A DNA stretch of 64,000 bases from Poecilobothrus nobilitatus (Eukaryota > Arthropoda > Insecta > Diptera > Dolichopodidae), in contig OX352773.1 in NCBI GenBank assembly GCA_947095535.1, positions 170,822,438-170,886,437 on the forward strand, read 5' to 3'. The notes below the pieces were generated by a model. That model was given only the letters and a program-made list of their open reading frames with translations, was not told the origin of the DNA and searched no databases. Positions 55,272-64,000 of this stretch are shown piece by piece. Made by a program: the position numbers and the translations under genes. Every line of letters starts with the position of its first letter. Position 1 is the stretch's first letter.

Positions 55272-56456
55272 TTTATACCCTACACATTAAGTATAGGGTA
55301 TATTAACTTTGGTATGGTGTTTGTAACCACCAAAAGGAAGCGAGTTAGGTATAGACATGTATATATATTCTGAATCAGGATCACCGCCTGAGTCGATTTA
55401 GCGATGTCCGTCCGTCCGTACGCACGATAACTCAAAAAATAATGATGCTATCTTAATGAAATTTATACTGTAGGTTAACAATGACTAAGGTAAGACGGGG
55501 ATTGTAAATGGGCGAAATCGGACCATGCGTTCGAGTACCTACCATACAACTCCCAAAACCTAATACGCATATTTTCGAAATTAATAAAGATGGAAACTTA
55601 AAATTTTGTACGAGGGTGTGTTTTTCTGAATCCCTGATATCCCCAAAATTTGAGATGAATTGGAGGAGCTGTTCGGGTACCCCCCATACAACTCCCAAAA
55701 CTGAACATGCATATATTCGAAATTAATAAAGATAGAAACTTCAAATTTGGTACTAGGGTGTTGTTTCCTAAATCCCTGATTTGTCCAAAATTTGAGATGA
55801 ATTGAAGGAGCTGTTCGGGTACCTCCCATACAACTCCCAAAACCGAACATGCATATCTTCGAAATTAATAAAGATAGGAACTTCAAATTTGATACGAGGG
55901 TGCTGTTTCCTAAATCCCTGATTTGCCTAAAATTTGAGATGAATTGAAGTGGTCGTTCGGGTACCTTCCATACAACTCCCAAAACCAAACAAGCATGTCT
56001 ACGAAATTAATAAAGATAGAAACCTCAAATTTGGTACTAGGGTGTTGTTTCCTGAATCCCTGATTTGTCCAAAATTTAAGATGAATTAGTTGTTCAGATA
56101 CCCCCACACAACTCCTAAGACCAAACAAGCATATCTTCGAAATTAATATATATATAAACTTGAAATTTGATATAAGAATGTTCCACCCTGTTGATGTCTC
56201 TAAAATTTAAGATGAATTGGGGTGGTGCTCCGCGTGCCTTCACACACTTCCCAAGACCTAACAAGCATATTTTCGAATTTAATAAAGATAGAAATCTGAA
56301 ATTTTGTACAAAGGTTGTAAAAGCATTTATTTTTTTAGCTTAGTTATATTAAATACCTAACTAAAATAACATGGATTTTTAATTTAATTTGAATTTTTTA
56401 GGTATAGGGTATAAATAAGTCGGTTGCATCGACTTACTGTTACTTTTACTTGTTCT
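55272..56456 (+). mobile_element. DINE-like element, family III (closest to Drosophila DINE-1 pattern)
   Basis: Begins with a hairpin TATACCCTA-CACATTAAG-TATAGGGTATA. It continues with AAAGGAAGCGAGTTAGG, TATATATTCTGAATCAGGAT, CACCGCCTGAGTCGATTTAG and CGATGTCCGTCCGTCCG, a run I recognise as the conserved core of DINE-1/INE-1 (AAGGAAGCG, TTGATCAGGATCAC, GAGTCGATCTAGCCATGTCC). Six units of about 142 bp follow. Near the end GGTATAGGGTATAA repeats the inverse of the start, then comes a perfect 7-bp hairpin TAAGTCG-GTTGCAT-CGACTTA (56416-56436) and ACTTTTACTTGTTC. Non-coding; the overlapping open frames of 72-135 codons on both strands follow the repeat period. Confidence 0.9.
55530..56330. repeat. 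Six tandem units of ~142 bp inside the family III element
   Basis: CCATACAACTCCCAAAACC occurs at 55542, 55684, 55826 and 55968 (exactly 142 bp apart), with weaker units at 56104 and 56241. Each unit also has CGAAATTAATAAAGATAGAA, AATCCCTGATTTGTCCAAAA and TTGAGATGAATTGAAGGAG. The central units are most alike. Confidence 0.93.
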
Positions 56457-56499
56457 TTTTAAAAATGTGCTAAAAATATAAAAAATAAAGAAATTAAAA
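56457..56499 (-). mobile_element. Scrap of a DINE-like family II 5' end
   Basis: AAAAATGTGCTAAAAATATA complements TTTTTAGCACATTTT. Only about 20 bp are recognisable, directly after the family III end. Confidence 0.4.
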
Positions 56500-56590
56500 A
56501 AAAGCAAAAAACGAATTTTGATAAAAGGGGTTTTAAAAAACAGCATTTTGATAAAACTAGATTTTTAGAAACGAGCTTTTGTACCCAATC
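56500..56590. repeat. CGAGATTTT micro-array, locus 4
   Basis: ACGAATTTTGATAAAAGGGG, TTTTAAAAAACAGCATTTTG, ATAAAACTAGATTTTTAGAA, ACGAGCTTTTGTACCC: four degenerate units. Confidence 0.6.
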
Positions 56591-57299
56591 CGTTTAAAAC
56601 GCATGATATTACGTTTTTGTTGTTCTATTTATTTGGCACTTTTATATATTGTAAAAGTTTGAATATAACTTAAATTGTCAAAAAATTGGAAGGCTTCCAT
56701 GCAATTAAAACCAATAAAATACATTTTTGATTTTCAATACTTCAAATTTTATTATACGCAATTATGAATCATAGCCTGAATCACAATTCGCTTTTTGTAT
56801 GACTTCAACTATAACTTCAACCTTACGGAAGAATATCGAAGCAACTTCCAAAATAGACGCAAACACATTTTATGGTAAAAGCATAACACTTTAATATTCT
56901 TTTTTTAATATAATTAAACTGTTATTAAACATTGTACACAGTTTATATATTTCTGATAATCAGACTCATTTATAGATCCCCACTTTTTTGTTATGAAAAT
57001 ATCTTTCACTTCTTTAATCATTTGGTAAAATTAAAATAATGAAAAAACTAAAATTCTGTATTTTGGAATATGCAATTCTTTTCATGTGTACCAAAAAAAA
57101 ATTTATTTTCAAAAAACCGAAGATTGTAACCTAATATAAGTCTCTTCAAATGCTAATTTATTGTCAAAAGATACTCAGATACTCAAATATCAAAGAATGC
57201 AAAATTAATTTATTTTTTTGGTTTATAGCAACTTTTCCGCTTACGGGTAGAATAATTGACTTTTAGTTTTTTTTTTTGGTATTAATGGAGATTTTCCAT
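56591..57299. other. AT-rich non-coding stretch
   Basis: No feature recognised. It may hold decayed 3' sequence of the reverse transcriptase relic that follows on the minus strand. Confidence 0.45.
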
Positions 57300-57860
57300 T
57301 TAAAAACGAATTTAAATAAATTTCCAAGTAAGGATTGGGAGTTTGTATTCATAATTTCACTAAAAATACCGTTTGGATAAATACAAGTGTAATCTGCAAA
57401 TACAGATTAATATTCAGAGCTAAATGATTGTGGTATATCATATGCATATAGATATTATACAATATAAGTCCTAACCCAGAGGCTTATGGGACAAGAGTTG
57501 AAATTTTAATTTGAGTAGGCGGATCCGAACACGAAAACTTTGAGAATTTGAGTAGGCGGTATATGAAACACTAAAACTTCTATTTCCTAAAAAGCACTGT
57601 AAAATTCTGATGAAGTGAAATGAAAATTTAATACTCATTAGTTTATAAACAAGTTCATTGTGTCAAACTGAATCAAAAGCGGAATTTATGTCGAGCATTA
57701 CCTTTACTATACAAACTGCATCATTACAATGTTAGATTATATTGCATTTTTAATTCGTGATTAATTCTAAATCCAAATTGTTCGTTCGGTAATATCTTTT
57801 CGACAATAGATTAATTTAAATATAAATTGAATATTGCAAAACCAAGTACAATACGGCCAA
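57300..57860 (-). pseudogene. Old Jockey-type reverse transcriptase relic
   Basis: The minus strand, in shifting frames, reads LPNEQFGFRINHE (57760-57800; family motif xPxQFGFRxxHS), then MLDINSAFDSV, a stop, HNELVYKLMSIKFSFHFIRI (motif with the first catalytic Asp, D.xSAFDxVWHxGL). LGNRSFSVSY, CPISLWV and YAYDIPQSF follow, then VFADYTCIYPNGIF (57385-57430), where the second Asp of FADD has become Tyr. At least two frameshifts and several stops are present. It differs from the 8330 element in sequence (DIPQS, FADYTCIY), so it belongs to another lineage and is much older. Confidence 0.8.
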
Positions 57861-58027
57861 CATTTCTCTTCCAAATAAAAAATAAAGCCAAAACTGTGGT
57901 TTTTGTGATTTTAGTCTTATTAAATTTTAGGAAATGAAAGAAAATAAAAATTTAAGATAGATATAAAGTCAACATTTTTTCAACAAATACATTTTCTTAG
58001 TACCTAAAGTTATATTTTATGTTTGTG
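57861..58027. other. AT-rich spacer
   Basis: Nothing recognised. Confidence 0.4.
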
Positions 58028-58158
58028 GCTGGTTTATACAAATTGTTGGACACCGAATCTTTTGTTACAAAATCTTACCTGAGAAAATTTTACCACTACA
58101 ATGTCTATTTACATAAAATTTTTGCATTCAGATTTAACAAACTCTTGTATAAACCAGC
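58028..58158. mobile_element. Short MITE-like inverted repeat, 131 bp
   Basis: GCTGGTTTATACAA (58028-58041) and TTGTATAAACCAGC (58145-58158) are perfect 14-bp inverted repeats around 103 bp of non-coding DNA. TTGTT/AACAAA sequences extend the similarity inward. No target duplication was identified, so mobility is an inference. Confidence 0.55.
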
Positions 58159-58670
58159 TTCTATAGGCTTCTACATGCAATTGTAATGACGAAACCATGT
58201 CCGCTTACAAACGCGACCCATATGTTCTTTATATTTTAATGGAGAATAATAACGTGTTGTCTAGGTGTATTACACTCCCCATTATCGTTAAATAATATTT
58301 TATGTTTTTTTTTTTGCAATTTTTTTTATTTTAATTTTTATTCGAGCAAAATATTATAATATATGAAATGGCCATAATAATAATCATGAAATTAAATGTT
58401 ATGCATTATATACTATTAAAATTATTAGAATTTGTACTTGTTTTTAATTATTCCCAACATTCTTATTAGTAAAATCAGTTAAAAAGTTTCCTGAATTTTA
58501 CATTAACCAAATGTTATATTTATTTAACTTTTATTAATCCCTTTTACATAATAGAAAATGTTTTCCGGTAATTTTATATAATTTTCACTTTAGTTTTTGT
58601 TTACATGTAATTGTTTGTAACTGTCAAAGGAATAATTTGCGTAATTCTAAAAATATTATGTGTAAATAGG

Positions 58671-58701
<31 letters not shown>

Positions 58702-59959
58702 AATAGAAATATAAATATATATATATGTATATATATATACATCAATTAAACCATAAATGAGCAAAAAGTTAAAATAAAACATTGTGTATATTAGAAAACA
58801 AAATTTTATGTAACGATTAAACTTTTAACTTTGTAAATATTTAAAAAGGATTATGGTAGATCTTAAAAGGCTCTGTTGTAATTAAAATTTAATATTATAA
58901 GAGTTTTACAAGATATAATAATATAATGTTTTACAAAATATGTATATATATGTAATAATGAATCCTATATTAAATTGGATGTAAATAATAATTTGAAGGT
59001 AAAAAAGTTAATTTACTTACTGTTAATAAAATCCTTTACAAAGGATATGATTTTATATAATATGCAATTAAAATTTCAAATTAACATTTATAATTTTTTT
59101 TTTTTTTTTAGATATTTTTGTTTTAACTGATGAGGTAATTTTCGATGTATAATAAAAAAAAAACATTTTAAAATATTTCTCACTATATCACATCCTGTTT
59201 TATTTTGCCATTATTTAAAAATAGATAAACATCCCATTTTTTAAATATTGAATAGAAAATAAATCGTTATGATACTTTTTGTGACAAAGGAAACAGTTGT
59301 GTGGGTACGTGGGTTGATTTATTTAAAAATGAAATGTTTAATAAAAAATATTGAAGAACAAAAATGTTGAAAAAAATAATGTTGAATGAAAAAACTGTTG
59401 AAAAAAAAAATTTCGGGAAAAAGTGTTGGAAAATGACAATTAAAATGGGTTTTGAAAAAATAAACTTTCATTTACAAAAAAAAAAAAGAGTTTTATTTTA
59501 ATAAAAATATCAAATTCATAACAAAAAAATATATTTTCAACTCAATAAAAAATAGTTTCATTTAATTTGAAAATGGTTTAATTTAATCAAAGTAGCATTA
59601 TTGTACATGTATAAATACGTATATTAAAATTTATGATTTGAAGTAGCAATTAGTATGAAAGAAATTCAAAAGCTGTCTGTCAAATTACTTATTTACATTA
59701 ACATATTTCTTTTCACCATAAAAGTAATTTTGACAGATAACATATTATCTGTCAAAAGTATTGTATTGTTTTATTTCACATTACAAAAAAAAATTTTTTT
59801 TTTGAATGAATAAATTTCTTTTGAATAAATTTCTTATTAAAAACAACTAATTGAAAAACCAAGGGTTTTCAAAAAGGCACATTGTCAAAATTAATTTTTG
59901 GTGTTTACCAAATAAGTATCAAGTAGATATATTGAATAAAATAAATTTATAATAATATA
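58159..59959. other. AT-rich non-coding stretch with TA microsatellite
   Basis: (TA)n at about 58670-58740. Near 59300-59450 GTTGAA/GTTGGAAAA words repeat loosely. No genes. Confidence 0.55.
58670..58740. repeat. (TA)n microsatellite, interrupted
   Basis: Uninterrupted TA run at 58671-58696, a 20-bp interruption, then ATATATATATATGTATATAT. TA tracts of this kind accompany mini-me type elements, but none is visible beside it. Confidence 0.9.
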
Positions 59960-60470
59960 AAAATTGAATGAAATCGTTAGAGAAATTTGTTAGAGAAATT
60001 AGGAAAAATCAAGTCACACTTAAGTCAATTTTAAACTAACACTGTATTATAAAGAAAAGTTGTTATTAACACAAATAAAAATATTCTTGGAGCTTTAATT
60101 TTTGTAAATTACTTTAAAAAAATTTGGACAGCTGTTCAAGTTACAGTTGTTTAAAAATATAAAAATATGGTTTTCAGTTTTCGAACCCCTAAAGCGGCCT
60201 AAACAGGGGACAAACACAAAAATATTTTCTGAAATGATTTATACTTATTTTCAAAGATCTAACTCCCCTTAACTTTCTGTTTATATTATAAAAGCACCTA
60301 TCATTTGGTCTTTCCACAAAATTCATTTTTTTTCGATACTTACGTAATTAAAATTTCATTGCTTTATTTTAAGCGGTGTAGGAATTTTGTAAACACCCAG
60401 ACGGACGGACAGACAGACGGACAGAATGAAAATAATCGGCAAATTTTTTAAAGGTATGTTGAAAAGTAAT
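59960..60470 (-). mobile_element. Hybrid DINE-like copy (family I long interior, family II-like GTCC end)
   Basis: 59978-60260 matches the interior of 12053-13624 in the same orientation (GAGAAATTTGTTAGAGAAAT, AAAAATCAAGTCACACTTAA, GTTCAAGTTACAGTTGTTTA, ATTTTCAAAGATCTAACT). After 60270 it changes to AAGCGGTGTAGGAATTTTGT..ACGGACGGACAGACAGACGG, like the complement of family II (CCGTCTGTCCGTC..ACAAAACTTCTACACCGTTA). The terminus is eroded. Confidence 0.65.
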
Positions 60471-60978
60471 TTAATAATGACTTCAAATAACTTAATGATA
60501 TTTAGCTATAATATTATTAGAGAAAAAAAAAAAAACAAAAAACAAAAGGAATAGAGCTAGAGTAGAATAGAAAATTAGAATAGGGAAGAATTGGAATAGA
60601 GATTTAATCCATACTACCTAAGAGAAAGAATTTTAAAGGAAGATTCATTGTCACTTATATTTCTATGCTATGCTTTATAAATACATAGGTATCTATTACA
60701 CTGATCATAGTAACTCATGATTACGAAAAGAATACTGGACCACAAGGTTTTTTTATATTATATTATATTCTTGATTAATTCTCTTTTATTTTAGGTTTTT
60801 TAGATCAGATGATTTGCACCGACATTTAACATTTTGATATCGTAAACAAACGAAGCCATGGGAAACATTTGATGATAAAAGCATCAAGAAATTAGTCGGA
60901 TTTAAAATCATTTAAATAACACATACTAAACGTTTTATTATTTCGGCTATATATGACGCCTCTTATAAATTTACTTAG
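60471..60978. other. Non-coding stretch
   Basis: Less AT-rich than average, with purine-rich AGAATAGAAAATTAGAATAG sequence at 60556-60606. No recognised feature. Confidence 0.45.
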
Positions 60979-61469
60979 TTAGATATCGGTACATATAAAG
61001 TGAGATATATCGTTCACTTATTCACAAATTTTGAATTCGGCCAAGATGGTTTCATCAGATCGTCAGGACTTCCCGAAGTCGCCACAATAAATGGAATAAA
61101 ATTGCCATACTTGTAAATCGTATATAATTAAAAATACTTAATTACCGCTTAAGTAGAGTAAGACGATGCAAAAGATTGGACACAAAAATAGGATTTTTGT
61201 ATGTTGTTTTTTTGCATAACTATTTTGTAAAGAAACACACTTCATATTGCTTAGTTGGTTTTGCTGATAAAATAAAAATTAATGGCACGATAGTGAAAGG
61301 TGATTGGAGCAGATCGATGAAGTTCAAGAAAATCTACATCAAACTTTTATAAATTTAAGTTTAGGTGGAGAAAATGATTATGGTAAATTGATCAAGAATT
61401 ATTTGAAGGATGACCTCAATTCTACGGTTGGTGCAGTGGAATGGCAAAGATTTCCTACTTTTTTGAAAT
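60979..61469 (+). other. Unrecognised patch with three long stop-free stretches
   Basis: Plus strand: 60979-61116 reads DIGTYKVRYIVHLFTNFEF, GQDGFIRSSGLPEVATINGI, KLPYL, then a stop. About 61130-61352 reads RCKRLDTKIGFLYVVFLHNY, FVKKHTSYCLVGFADKIKIN, GTIVKGDW, then a stop. About 61305-61469 reads LEQIDEVQENLHQTFINLSL, GGENDYGKLIKNYLKDDLNS, TVGAVEWQRFPTFLK, then a stop. Composition is protein-like (Gly, Asp, Trp, Pro), unlike AT-noise frames elsewhere. I recognise no family. It could be exons or relics of one gene or transposon. Splice joints were not established, and the minus frame at 61361-61570 overlaps the third stretch. Confidence 0.35.
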
Positions 61470-61569
61470 AATGTACCTTCCTTTTTTTTGATTTTTTTTC
61501 TGTAAATAATCAGTGCCCTAATTTGCCTAAATCGTCCTAATCCTCTTATGGCAATATCGATGACTTTCA

Positions 61570-61902
61570 CTCAAAGAGTTTCAAGATCTTTCACATTCAC
61601 TTTCTAAAGCCAAATACAAATAATATTACTGTTGGATGCACTCGAATGAATAGTACATATTTATAAAAAATATAATATAAATCAACATATTCATATCTAT
61701 GTATATTTGTTTTTATATATTTCTGAAAAAAAATTAAATGTCGACACTACTAGTGTTATCTATCGGAAAATAGAATATTATTCAATTTTCTTTTTGAACT
61801 AACTAACTATAAAATTAAAATACTAATTCAGAATCTATCGTATACATGTATAAATACATATTTTGCAAAAGTGTATAACCCAGATTTTAAAAGTCAACTC
61901 TA
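61570..61902. other. AT-rich non-coding stretch
   Basis: Nothing recognised. Confidence 0.45.
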
Positions 61903-61976
61903 CAATGGGGCCTAGTGGGTAAGAGCGTATAAAATACGCTGAAAACATAAAGCTAGTGTGGGTTCAAATCCCACAC
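61903..61976 (+). repeat. tRNA-like SINE head, copy 3
   Basis: GGGGCCTAGTGGGTAAGAGC is the D-arm/box A. GCGTATAAAATACGC forms a perfect anticodon-like hairpin (T at the position before the triplet AAA). AGTGTGGGTTCAAATCCCAC is the T-arm with GTGTGGG/CCCACAC stem. The long segment between anticodon and T-arm recalls class II tRNAs. There is no acceptor stem, so it is a SINE head rather than a tRNA gene. Same family as 2683 and 15884. Confidence 0.65.
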
Positions 61977-63689
61977 ACTTTGTGGGATTTAGGATTCTTC
62001 AAATAATTTTTTTTACATAAATAATTCAACAACAAAGCATTTAAAACACTGGAGATTATCGCGCAAAACTCCTTGCGAAACACACGTTATTGCAACCTTG
62101 TTTGTGTATCTTACTCTAAAATCCTTTCTGATAATATTTTTTACAGAAAAATATATTACGAATATTTTGATTTTCATCATAGAAATTCGACATTTTATTT
62201 ACAAAATTTTTTTAATCAACATTTTTTTTAACAAAACTTTCGATTGTTTCACACATTAGATTACCTAGACAGTCGGTTTATTTAAGTAATGTACTACATG
62301 TCTACATCATAAAATTTTAATGAAGCATTTTGTTCTTATTAAAAAATTTTCGTCATTCTCAGAGCAAAAGCAAAAAATAAAAATAAACTGTCATATTATT
62401 ATTTAGTCAGTTGACAGTTAACTGCATAGTTCTGCAGTTTATGACGTAAGGAAAATTGAAAAATGTTGAAATTAATTTTTTAATAAAATTTTGGAAAAAA
62501 TAAATTTTAAAGGTAATAAGGTAAAAAACCTTACCTCATAAGGTAAAAAACAATGAAATTAAAAACAAAGAAATTCTGACATTTATCAACTCTGTAAAAA
62601 TTTTCCCCAAATAACATTCACATAAATTTATAAAATGTCATACAAAATATACAAAAAAAATATATGTAGCTCTATAAAATTAAATCAAGAAAAAGGATAA
62701 ATTAAAACTATAAAATATAGATGAGACGGTTTCATAAATTTTCTCTTAATACTTATATTTTATAATATTGGCATTAGTAGTTATCAGAAACAAAAAACAA
62801 ACAATCTACCAAAGAACATTAAATGTTTTATTTAATAAAATATATTGCTCAATATTTTTTAGATAAAGCAAAATGCTTTAATAATTTTGAGAAAAAACTA
62901 ATAACTTTGAAGATGGTAGAAGTTTTGCCAACCTATAGATGTTTATTTATCTTATAGTCTAAGTCTAACAATAATAATGGCTTATCAGAAGAAACTTAAA
63001 ATTATAAAATATGAAGAAAATATGATCAAAGCAGTACTAACTCATGCTCCACATTTCAAAAGAATCACAAACTTATTGGGTAATGCTGGAGATGCTGGAG
63101 AATACTGGATGCAATATTACTGAAGAAACCCATCTTATCTGTTTTCTGTTGTACATTAGAATGCTAAAAATACTAATAATAATAAACAAAGTTGCATTAA
63201 AGATATAAGAGGCATAACTTTTCACTATCAGGTATAGAAGTTTACTGGGTGTAAATTTACACTGACTTTGACAACAATTTTGTGAACGCATCCTTTATAC
63301 TGTTGATTTTGTGTTTGATATAAAAATGTATCAGCAATGTAGCAATTCTGATTTTTGCTTTAAGTTTAAAGTACTATATATTAGAAAAAGTATACTTAAA
63401 GTATACAATATGGGCTTGATGTAGAATTATAGAATATTTTTCATACAAAGCAGACCACTAAACCTAGTAGAAAATCTTAACTGAATATTGAGTTCATGAA
63501 TAATTTACTTAAAAAAGAAATTTGCTCTTTATACAACCACATAACTTGACTTCATTGGTATCTAAACTTATTTTGACCGCCAGCAGCTGAAAAAATAATT
63601 GAGAACCTTTGGATTAAATAACGTTATATATATTACATTGATGTAAAAGGTAGGTATTGTTTTCATACTAAAAATTTGTACCCGAGATT
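61977..63689. other. AT-rich non-coding stretch
   Basis: No gene recognised. The 72-codon minus frame 63073-63291 lacks motifs. CTTACCTCATAAGGTAA / AAGGTAAAAAACC gives a short palindromic AAGGTAA cluster at 62512-62550. Confidence 0.5.
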
Positions 63690-64000
63690 TTGGCAAATAT
63701 GCACTACTCCGATGCGTAGAAGGATAACATTTTTTTTAGCGTGATGTCTTTTGTGTGTGGTGGTGTTTGTGTGTGTAAGGGTATATCTGTGGCCACGTGT
63801 ACAGCCTAAACGACTGAGCGATTTTTTTTTGAAATTTCATATTTAAGGTTTTGACGTAAATATCTCAGATTGATAAGCTTTTGAAGAAAATCGGACAACA
63901 GAAGGAGGTAGTTTACTAGTTTGATTTTTAAGTTTTTTATGAATATTTCGTAACAGGCATATATTAAGAACAAGAAAGTATGAATGAACAAATATTTTTT
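63690..64000 (+). repeat. GT-rich interspersed repeat, cut by the window edge
   Basis: GTGTGTGGTGGTGTTTGTGT, GTAAGGGTATATCTGTGGCC, CAGCCTAAACGACTGAGCGA, a T run and GAAGAAAATCGGACAAC. The pattern GTCY-like tract, CCTAAACGRCTGARCGATTTT, AAATCGGAC is common in insect mini-me/DINE-like repeats. ACAAGAAAG near 63970 could be a terminus. The small minus frame 63806-63991 is not a gene. Confidence 0.5.

Noticed and set aside
55453..56128. 72-135 codon frames with repeated GSCMGGTRT / LLQFISNFGQIRDLG-type peptides
   Set aside because: The 142-bp units are not a multiple of three and several frames are open in parallel; this is non-coding central repeat of a DINE-like element, not a repetitive protein.

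Overview
The window looks like gene-poor, very AT-rich (by eye well over 70 %) nuclear DNA from a higher fly (Diptera, Brachycera). I infer this from the dominant repeats, which have the architecture of the Drosophila DINE-1/INE-1 Helitron-like elements (GTCC/GACGG-rich block, ends in ATACCCG-like sub-terminal inverted repeats, 3' hairpin followed by a CTTGTTT/CTCGTTT-like end), and from a 69-nt spliceosomal intron inside a transposon gene. No host protein-coding gene, rRNA gene or intact tRNA gene could be supported. Almost every readable protein is a transposon remnant.

Layout. 0-1.5 kb: about 145-bp tandem repeats with a higher-order duplication of about 0.8 kb, ending in (CAAA)n. 1.5-8.3 kb: AT-rich DNA with a tRNA-like SINE head, a CGAGATTTT micro-array and a short DINE-like element. 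8.3-9.96 kb: a 5'-truncated Jockey-type non-LTR retrotransposon (442-codon reverse transcriptase ORF, TTAGG tract at the stop codon, poly-A tail). 12-19.4 kb: four DINE-like elements, one interrupted by a SINE-like insertion. 21.7-23 and 27.3-27.8 kb: a second DINE-like family with GCACATTT ends. 28.8-31.5 kb: two more family I elements. 31.75-33 kb: a chain of 5'-truncated non-LTR insertions separated by related TCCYACGTGAT-type target motifs. 34.6-35.9 kb: the longest family II element. 37.5-40.1 kb: three MITE-like inverted-repeat elements. 43.6-45.1 kb: an inverted near-copy of the 12.05-13.62 kb element. 46.85-47.1 kb: a mariner-type deletion derivative. 48.2-49.1 kb: a PIF/Harbinger element with 23-bp TIRs and a two-exon truncated transposase gene. 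50.6-53.1 kb: a large DINE-like element filled with 307-bp and 259-bp tandem units. 54.9-56.46 kb: a 120-bp array, then a third DINE-like family with six units of about 142 bp. 57.3-57.9 kb: an older Jockey-type reverse transcriptase relic on the minus strand. 58-64 kb: small MITE, hybrid repeat, an unrecognised patch with coding-like open stretches, another tRNA-like SINE head and an edge-truncated repeat.

These sequences do not form a pathway. They are layered insertions of Helitron-like, LINE, SINE and TIR elements, with no autonomous copy visible. The most interesting structural points are the three DINE-like families that keep one architecture but have different terminal sequences, the serial insertion chain at 31.75-33 kb, and several short motif arrays (CGAGATTTT; TTATTTC/GAAATAA hairpins; TTTTTACTTTAAGTGAA) that recur at distant loci and do not match element classes I can name. 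All family assignments come from reading the sequence; no database search was run.
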